From positions 248,001 through 312,000 of the forward strand of contig NZ_WSSC01000005.1 of assembly GCF_009792895.1 (NCBI RefSeq): a stretch of DNA of 64,000 nt, given 5' to 3'. A program made the translations under genes and the position numbers. The DNA is from Pigmentibacter ruber. GTDB lineage: Bacteria; Bdellovibrionota_B; Oligoflexia; Silvanigrellales; Silvanigrellaceae. Positions 54,423-61,240 of the stretch are shown here, one piece after another. Under the pieces are notes generated by a model. The model was not told the origin of the DNA and ran no database searches. It was given only the letters and a program-made list of their open reading frames with translations. How positions within the stretch are numbered: position 1 is the first letter of the stretch; each line of letters opens with the position of its first letter.

Positions 54423-55169
54423 ATGAAAAATAATTTGCTTAATGCGATTAATTTTTACAATGATTTGTTTAGTGACGTTATAACCAATGAAATTGTTCTT
54501 GAAAGATTTAAGTGTTATTATCAAAATAATTCTGTTCCTTTATGGAATACAGTTTTTCATAATAATACCTACTATTCTTATGAAGATATTTTAGGGTTAT
54601 TTTCTTTTTATTCAACAAAAAAAATTAAAGGTTATTTTCTTTCATTTGATTCTAAGTATCAAGAATTTAGCATTTATAATGGTGCATTTTTTTCAATTAA
54701 TAAATTTTGTGCTAGTCAGGATTTTTTGCTAAATCCAAATTTTTCTGTACGAGAAATTAAAGATAGTCATGAATTTTGTAGACATCTTTTTGCGTTATTT
54801 GAAATCGATACAGAAACTCAAAAAGATTTATCCATAATGTTAAGCTTAAAAGATAGGAAGTTTAAAAATAAAAATTATTGTGCATATTTTGATAATACAA
54901 TTTGTGCTACTATAACTATTGCAGTAAATGAAAGTGAAAATGCTTATCTTTATAATTTGGCAATTTTTCCCGAATTTAGGAAGAAAAATTTAGCAAGCCA
55001 ATTCATTTATTACTTATTGAAAGAATTTAGTGATAAAAATATTTTTACTTTAACAGCCGCTAATAGTGTTTTAAGTCAATTTTCTTTACCTAATTTAGGT
55101 TTTGAAAGATTAGGAGATATAAATTTAATTCCTTTAGAAAAAATGAAGCAAGCAATTCAAGACTTTTAA
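54423..55169 (+). CDS. GNAT-family acetyltransferase
   Basis: 248 residues. The C-terminal half has AYLYNLAIFPEFRKKNLASQFIYYLL, the beta4/P-loop acetyl-CoA site (RKKNLAS in place of RxxGxG/A), then FTLTAANSVLSQFSLPNLGFERLG. The N-terminal half is a poorly conserved GNAT-like or substrate domain. It is 16 bases after the third DsrE-like gene and is probably cotranscribed. The substrate is unknown. Confidence 0.75.
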   Translation: MKNNLLNAINFYNDLFSDVITNEIVLERFKCYYQNNSVPLWNTVFHNNTYYSYEDILGLFSFYSTKKIKGYFLSFDSKYQEFSIYNGAFFSINKFCASQDFLLNPNFSVREIKDSHEFCRHLFALFEIDTETQKDLSIMLSLKDRKFKNKNYCAYFDNTICATITIAVNESENAYLYNLAIFPEFRKKNLASQFIYYLLKEFSDKNIFTLTAANSVLSQFSLPNLGFERLGDINLIPLEKMKQAIQDF

Positions 55170-55174
55170 AAATC

Positions 55175-55843
55175 TTATTTAGTTTTCCATAAGTGTAGTT
55201 CAAATTTTCTATTAAATTGTTTTTCAAAAATTTTTAAATGCTTTTTTTTAGGACATATGATGTGTTTCTCAGTAGCACGAGAAAGCATTGGTAAATCTGC
55301 TATATGATCACTCCAGCCACTGTGCCATTCTATGTTTTTACCAAGTATTTTTTCTATTCGTTTTATTTTTTCAGCTTGGTAACAATTTTTAGATTTCAAT
55401 ATGACTCCACCAGCAAAAAAAGTGAGTTCACTTCCAATAATCATTCTAACATGCTCAATTTTTCCATGGAGCATTCCTCTTACCCAAGTTTGGCCAGATG
55501 CAGTAACAATTACGATTTCAATTCCTTGTGCTTTTAATTTTTGGAAAGTAGGAATAACTTCTTCAAAAAAAAGCGAGTTACTTTCTGTGGCTAAAATATT
55601 GCGCAAAAATTGAGCACAGTTTCTTTTATCTTTTCCGACCGTCAAGCTCCAAAGTATGGCAGATTTTGCAAATGTTTTGTCTAAACGGAAAATCGCGGTT
55701 GCTAATAAAAATGGCATCCATAATAAGAGGAAAAATAATCTATAAGGTTCTTCTGCAATAATTTTCTTTAATATAATTATAAAAGAATCTTTAGAAATTA
55801 ATGTTCCATCAAAATCAAAAAAAGCATAGCGAATTTTTTCCAT
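55175..55843 (-). CDS. HAD-IB phosphatase (phosphoserine-phosphatase-like)
   Basis: 222 residues. Motif I is FFDFDGT with the two Asp at 10 and 12; motif II is IVIVTASGQTWV; motif III and IV are represented by Lys in CYQAEKIKRI and GWSDHIADLPML. These define HAD subfamily IB, which includes SerB and diverse phosphatases. A hydrophobic cap segment (about 32–55) suggests membrane association. It converges on the GNAT gene with a 5-base gap. Confidence 0.85.
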   Translation of the reverse strand: MEKIRYAFFDFDGTLISKDSFIIILKKIIAEEPYRLFFLLLWMPFLLATAIFRLDKTFAKSAILWSLTVGKDKRNCAQFLRNILATESNSLFFEEVIPTFQKLKAQGIEIVIVTASGQTWVRGMLHGKIEHVRMIIGSELTFFAGGVILKSKNCYQAEKIKRIEKILGKNIEWHSGWSDHIADLPMLSRATEKHIICPKKKHLKIFEKQFNRKFELHLWKTK

Positions 55844-55951
55844 TGAAACTCCAGTACAAGCAATATCATCTCAGCTAGGAAATAATATTTCCATGTTTTT
55901 AATGAAAAAGTCAAAATTTAAGATGCCCATTTGCAATTTAATGGAATTTAT

Positions 55952-56725
55952 TTATTTTTCTCCATAAATATGAATTAATTTCCCGTCTGCTTTTAACTTT
56001 TTTAAGGCTTCATCTATTTTATTTAGAAGAGGTTTTTGGTTACGTGACTTCAGAATTGCAATATAATTAGGATCTAAATTAAAAGGCTTTTTTAAAATTC
56101 TAAATTCATTCTGTCTTTTTTGAATTACAGGATTTTTAGAATCCCTTATGGCGCTATATAAACCTTCCGTTCCAGATCCAATTAAAAATCCATCAATTTT
56201 ATCTTTTAAAAGTAATTCTAATTGACTCTCTAAACTGTATGTTTCTACATGCTTAAAACCATTTTCTTTCAACATTTTTTCAAAGATATAACCGTAATTT
56301 GTTCCTCTTATGACCGCAATTTTTTTATTTTTTAAATCTTCATAAGATTCAAACTTCAAAGGGTTTTTTTGGGTTGTAACAACTATAATTTTATCATAGT
56401 AGAGAGGTTCTTCAGAAAAATCAAAAGTTTTAAGCCTTTCATTTGATCGTGAAAAACCAATAATAGCATATTTTCCAAGACTAGCATCTTCGACAGCTTT
56501 AGGCCAATTTTGTAATTTATATTCAATAGTTAAGTTGATTTCTTTTGCAATAATATTCATAATTTCAATAAGATAGCCTTTAGGGTGATGTTCTTCATCT
56601 AGATATATTTTAGGGGCTCGAGCCTCATTCCCTGTAATTAATAATTTTTCATCAGTTGCAATACAGTTTGAAGAGTATAATAGCAATAAGGGGAGTATCA
56701 TTTTTTTGAGGTACGATATTAGCAT
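55952..56725 (-). CDS. Orphan periplasmic solute-binding protein (family 3 type)
   Basis: 257 residues with GGAC upstream. A signal peptide ends near SNCIA. The mature protein has the family 3 binding layout: PKGYLIEIMNIIAKEI, KYAIIGFSRSNERLKTFDFSEEPLYYDK, KKIAVIRGTNYG and a C-terminal ALKKLKADGKLIHIYGEK. The usual Arg for carboxylate binding (ISITPERxK-type) appears as GFSRSNERLK. It has no transporter partner nearby. Like the 17655 protein it may serve a distant ABC permease or a sensor. Confidence 0.85.
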   Translation of the reverse strand: MLISYLKKMILPLLLLYSSNCIATDEKLLITGNEARAPKIYLDEEHHPKGYLIEIMNIIAKEINLTIEYKLQNWPKAVEDASLGKYAIIGFSRSNERLKTFDFSEEPLYYDKIIVVTTQKNPLKFESYEDLKNKKIAVIRGTNYGYIFEKMLKENGFKHVETYSLESQLELLLKDKIDGFLIGSGTEGLYSAIRDSKNPVIQKRQNEFRILKKPFNLDPNYIAILKSRNQKPLLNKIDEALKKLKADGKLIHIYGEK

Positions 56726-56903
56726 GGAAAAAAGTCCTTTTAAATTTCAACAAGTATATCATCAAAAGAATAAAAGACTCTAGCATTTTTAAATTTATCT
56801 TAAAATGATTTGGCTTAATATTTAACTCTTGTGTTTTTAAACGAAGCTATTAAGAAGGAGATCTGTTTTATAATTTTTGGAAGTGGATGGATAGGTAGGT
56901 AAA

Positions 56904-59039
56904 ATGGCACCTGAATTAGGCAAAACAAAATTTGGCAAATTTGGAGTCGTCAGTGCAACTGGTTTATTACTGACGTATGCTATACCTGCAAGTTTTAAAG
57001 ATTTAAAAGAAGGCACGTTTTGTTTGGTGCCAATGCGTTCTGGAAAAAATGTGAAAAATTATGTTGCTTTATTTTTAGAGTACTGTGCTGAACCTAATTT
57101 TACATGCCAACATATCATTCAGCAAATCCCATATACACGCATTCTATCACAGCATTATATTTCATTTCTGCATTGGATTTCAGAATATTATTTGCACCCA
57201 CTAGAAAAAATTATTCCTTTAATAGCACCACAATTTTTATGGAATACTGAAAAACATACTTCTTTATTTAAACGTTTAAATAAACATTTCAAATTACTTC
57301 AAAGTGATGAATATTGCATTGTTGAGAATAAATATAAAGAAAAATTAAAAGGTGAAATTTTATATCCGAAAAGGGATGCGATATTTTTAAACAACGAACA
57401 AAGTGCAGTTTATGATAATTTAACTTCACTAAGTGAAGGGGTTGTTTTGTTACATGGAGTAACAGGTTCTGGTAAAACTGAAATCTACTTAAAATATGCG
57501 CAATATATTTTATCGAAACAAAAGTCTGTTTTAATTTTAGTACCTGAAATTTCATTAACCCCCCAAATGACTTCAAGATTTAGAGCTCTTTTTGGAACAA
57601 GTTTAGCAATAGTTCATTCAGGATTAACAAGCTTAGAATATGAAATGGAATGGTTTAAAATTCATCTAGGATTAGCTAAAGTTGTTTTAGGGGTAAGAAC
57701 TTCGATATTTTCCTCATTACAAAATATAGGATTAATTATTGTCGATGAAGAGCATGAGAGTAGTTACAAATCACAAGATTCTGTTTCTTATCATGCAAGA
57801 GATTTAGCTATAGTAAGAGCAAAAAAAGAAAATGCTGTATGTATTTTAGGTTCTGCAACTCCTTCGATAGATTCTATGTATAATGCTACTTTAAAAAAAT
57901 ATCATTATATTAAATTAACTGAAAAATATTCAAAACAAAAAGTTGATCATTTTATTATTGATAGTAAAAAATATTTGCAGATAAATAAGAAGAAAAGTAA
58001 TCCATATCTAAAATCTTCGCAGGTTTCTTTTACTGATGATGTAATCTGCCCAGAAATATATGAATTTTTAAATCATAAAAAAAGCCTTAATGAACAAAGT
58101 ATTATTATTTTAAATAGAAGAGGATATGTTAATTTTGCTATTTGTAGTCAATGTGCAACACCACTTAAATGTCCAAAATGCTCAGTAACTACAACTTTAC
58201 ATCAAAAAGGCAAAATTGAGATTTGTCATTATTGCGGTTTCAGAGAATTTATAAGAAAAAGTTGCTCAACATGTCAGGGAAATAATTTTATTTTTAAAGG
58301 TGTTGGTACCCAACAAATAGAATCATTGATAAAAGAAAAAATACCCGATTTAAAAATTGCTAGGTTAGATAGAGATGTCCTTACAAGTAATTCAAAATTA
58401 ACTAAAATTTTAGATGACTTTAGGACACAAAAAACGGATTGTTTAGTTGGAACCCAAATGTTAGCAAAAGGACATGATTTTCCGTTAGTTACGTTGGTTG
58501 TTGTCTTACATGTTGAGGATGCTCTTTTCCTTCCCGATTTTAGGTCAGGTGAAAGAACATATCAACTGCTCAATCAAGCTATGGGAAGAGCTGCAAGAGG
58601 TGAAAAGTCTGGAACGGTAGTTTTACAATCATTAATCACCGGTCATCCCATTATTGATTTTGCTCTTACTAACAACAGTGATGAGTTTTTTAATAGAGAA
58701 TTGACATTACGTAAATATGGATTTCATCCACCTTTTTCAAGACAGATTCTTATAGAAATTAGTGGAAAAAATAAAGATAAAGTGGATTATTTAGCAAATA
58801 AAGTAAAAATACTTTTAATTCACTTCTGGCAAGAACAAAAAATAGAAACAAATTCCATTAGGTTAGCTGGTCCTTATCCAGCTGTGATAGAAAAAATTAA
58901 TAACTCTTATCGAATTCAATTATGCATTAGTTCTATTAAAGAAATTCATCCATTTTACTTATTTCCCAATACATTGTTCAATGACAAAGAATTGATAGGA
59001 CATTTTAAAATTGATGTAGATCCCATTTCATTTTTGTAG
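56904..59039 (+). CDS. priA: Primosomal replication-restart helicase PriA
   Basis: 711 residues. The N-terminal DNA-binding domain is followed by helicase motifs: Walker A GVTGSGKTEIYL, DEEH, GSATPS and SMGRAARGEKSG-like AMGRAARGEK. The zinc-binding region CSQCATPLKCPKC…CHYCG…CSTCQG sits between. PriA rebuilds replication forks at stalled sites. Length is typical. It starts 178 bases downstream of the divergent binding-protein gene. Confidence 0.96.
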   Translation: MAPELGKTKFGKFGVVSATGLLLTYAIPASFKDLKEGTFCLVPMRSGKNVKNYVALFLEYCAEPNFTCQHIIQQIPYTRILSQHYISFLHWISEYYLHPLEKIIPLIAPQFLWNTEKHTSLFKRLNKHFKLLQSDEYCIVENKYKEKLKGEILYPKRDAIFLNNEQSAVYDNLTSLSEGVVLLHGVTGSGKTEIYLKYAQYILSKQKSVLILVPEISLTPQMTSRFRALFGTSLAIVHSGLTSLEYEMEWFKIHLGLAKVVLGVRTSIFSSLQNIGLIIVDEEHESSYKSQDSVSYHARDLAIVRAKKENAVCILGSATPSIDSMYNATLKKYHYIKLTEKYSKQKVDHFIIDSKKYLQINKKKSNPYLKSSQVSFTDDVICPEIYEFLNHKKSLNEQSIIILNRRGYVNFAICSQCATPLKCPKCSVTTTLHQKGKIEICHYCGFREFIRKSCSTCQGNNFIFKGVGTQQIESLIKEKIPDLKIARLDRDVLTSNSKLTKILDDFRTQKTDCLVGTQMLAKGHDFPLVTLVVVLHVEDALFLPDFRSGERTYQLLNQAMGRAARGEKSGTVVLQSLITGHPIIDFALTNNSDEFFNRELTLRKYGFHPPFSRQILIEISGKNKDKVDYLANKVKILLIHFWQEQKIETNSIRLAGPYPAVIEKINNSYRIQLCISSIKEIHPFYLFPNTLFNDKELIGHFKIDVDPISFL

Positions 59040-59105
59040 ATACTCAAACAAATTAGCCGATAAATATCATGCTTTTATTTATTTTTGAATGCATAAGGAT
59101 GATAT

Positions 59106-60371
59106 ATGGCGCAAAAATCTGATAATTCAGATAAAAATAATAAATTTTGTGTTCTTATCATTGAGGAGAAAAGTGATTTAAGAACTTTTTTCATGGGAGT
59201 TTTAACAAAATCAGGTAACTATGAAGTTAAAAATGCTGCAACACCTATTGAAGCATTAGATATCATTAGTAAAGAAGCTGCACAAATTCATGTTGTACTT
59301 TTTGACTGGGATATGAAGGAAATGAGTGGTGACATTTTTGCGCAAAAAATAAAAAATGAAGTGAATTATGATCATATAGAATTAGTTGTTTGTTCTGCTT
59401 CAATAGTTGAGGAAGATAATTTTCTCTTAAATGAATTAGAAATTTACCATACAATGCCAAAAGTCGTAAATGCAGTAGATTTTTTAAGAAATATGGAGGA
59501 TATAAGATCAGAATATTTTAATATTCAAAGTATTCAATCTAAAATTAAAAATTTGAAACATTTGATACATGAATCAGATTTGCAAGCAATTGATACTTTA
59601 TTTTCTAATCCAGAAGTAGAAAATGAAATTACAAAAAACTCTAAGTATACATATCTTGGAGGAGAAGTTAGAATTCTTCATAAAAAATATCAAGAAGCTA
59701 TAGAATTTCTTAAACAACATTTAGAAAAAAATAATACTAATAAGTTAAATGAAAATTTAAAAACATTGAATACATTAGGAAAGGCATTGTGTTTAATAGG
59801 AAATTATCAAGATGCTTCTATGATATATGAAAAACTTGAAGCAAAAAGTCCAAATAATTTATCGCATAAAATAATGCTTGGTGATGCATTACTAGGATTA
59901 GATGATGTAAAAGGCGCAGAGAATAAATATCAAGAAGTTCTTGATAAAGACAATACAAATAATGCCGCATTAGAAGGAATGATAAAAGCAAATTCAACTG
60001 CAGGAAACTTTGCTCAAGCAAAATCATTTTTCGATAAAATTCAAGGAAATTTTGAAAGCAAAACTCTTGCAAGTTTTTTTAACAATCGCGGCGTAGCATT
60101 AGTAAAAAATGGGAAAATTAATGAAGCTATTATTTTTTACGAAAACGCGCTACAATTTTTTGATAAATATAAATCACATGTTTATTTTAATTTAGGAATG
60201 GCTTACTATCGATCTGGTAATATTACAAGTGCTGTGACTTGTTTTCAAGCTGCTATTGCACAAGATGCTAAACTGGCTGAAGAAAAAGTTATTTTACGGG
60301 AGTTAAAAGAAAAAGGTGCGGAAAAATTTACTGAAGACTATCAGCAATCCATTCAAAAACGAAAAAAGTAA
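59106..60371 (+). CDS. Response-regulator receiver with TPR repeats
   Basis: 421 residues. The receiver (about 13–125) has Asp67 in VLFDWDMKEMSG and the Lys in HTMPKVVNA. The C-terminal two-thirds consist of about six tetratricopeptide repeats (for example KSHVYFNLGMAYYRSGNITSAVTCFQAAIAQD). There is no DNA-binding domain, so output is through protein binding. Similar CheY-TPR proteins are common in Bdellovibrio-like and delta-proteobacterial lineages. Its end overlaps the next gene by 56 bases. Confidence 0.88.
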   Translation: MAQKSDNSDKNNKFCVLIIEEKSDLRTFFMGVLTKSGNYEVKNAATPIEALDIISKEAAQIHVVLFDWDMKEMSGDIFAQKIKNEVNYDHIELVVCSASIVEEDNFLLNELEIYHTMPKVVNAVDFLRNMEDIRSEYFNIQSIQSKIKNLKHLIHESDLQAIDTLFSNPEVENEITKNSKYTYLGGEVRILHKKYQEAIEFLKQHLEKNNTNKLNENLKTLNTLGKALCLIGNYQDASMIYEKLEAKSPNNLSHKIMLGDALLGLDDVKGAENKYQEVLDKDNTNNAALEGMIKANSTAGNFAQAKSFFDKIQGNFESKTLASFFNNRGVALVKNGKINEAIIFYENALQFFDKYKSHVYFNLGMAYYRSGNITSAVTCFQAAIAQDAKLAEEKVILRELKEKGAEKFTEDYQQSIQKRKK

Positions 60372-61239
60372 ATATCTAGTTTTATTAATTATATATTTGA
60401 TATTTGGGCTTACTGTTACATGGGGTCTTCAGCTTTATACTTTTGCTAAAGCCAATTATGGAAATCCATTGTTTATTTTAATAGCCTTGATTTTGTGCAG
60501 TTGGGTTCCTTTTTTTATTTCTCTAATTATAGTCCTCTTGTTTAAAATTCCGCTTTATTTTTTAGCTCTAATTCCAAAGATAAACAAAAAAATATTTTGG
60601 GCAATTATAGTTCCTTTGTTAACCGCAGCCATTGGATTGCAATTTAGTATTAATTTTTCCCAAATATTTTATCAAGAGACTAGCTCTATCTTATTTCTAT
60701 CTGGGAATACAATTTATGGAGCATTGCACTTATTTCTTGTGCACCCTATTTCTATTATCCTCTTCACTTGTATTTTTGCTATCGGACTGGAGTTACAATT
60801 TCGTGGAGCATTACTGGAGTTTTGTAAAGTACTAGGAATCCCAAACGGATGGCTCCTAGCTGGGATTTTCCAATTTATTTGCTTTTTACCTTTTCTTTGG
60901 TTTGGTTACTTTGGCGGTGGTGTTGGCAATATTTTTTATTGCTTTATATTTGCAATATTATTTCTAAGTCAATCAGGATTTTGTTTTTGGTTATCGACAT
61001 TTTCTGATTTTATGAGTAAAGATAAAAAGACTGTAAATATAAAAGCGGATACTATGAGATCGCTATTAGTTCCAATGATATATTCATGTATTTTTTATAT
61101 TATTTATTTTTTTATTGTTATAAAGTTTTTTATAGAAAATGGAAATATGTGGATGTCAGGTCCAGCAAATGGTATAACTGTCATGATACAATCATTCATA
61201 ACTATTTTTTTGCTCATGACGAAAAGGTTAAAACACTAA
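60316..61239 (+). CDS. CPBP-like intramembrane protease, degenerate
   Basis: 307 residues with about seven membrane segments. A CPBP-type motif may be GLELQFRGALLEF (about 155–167), with one Glu of the usual EExxxR replaced by Leu (LELQFR). Whether it is catalytic is uncertain. A GTG at 60316 is used; it overlaps the previous gene by 56 bases, with GGGAG 12 bases before. A shorter start, such as the TTG at 60397, would remove the first helix. It leads directly into the ABC transporter gene, so the two may work together. Confidence 0.6.
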   Translation: MRKNLLKTISNPFKNEKSKYLVLLIIYLIFGLTVTWGLQLYTFAKANYGNPLFILIALILCSWVPFFISLIIVLLFKIPLYFLALIPKINKKIFWAIIVPLLTAAIGLQFSINFSQIFYQETSSILFLSGNTIYGALHLFLVHPISIILFTCIFAIGLELQFRGALLEFCKVLGIPNGWLLAGIFQFICFLPFLWFGYFGGGVGNIFYCFIFAILFLSQSGFCFWLSTFSDFMSKDKKTVNIKADTMRSLLVPMIYSCIFYIIYFFIVIKFFIENGNMWMSGPANGITVMIQSFITIFLLMTKRLKH

Positions 61240-61240
61240 T

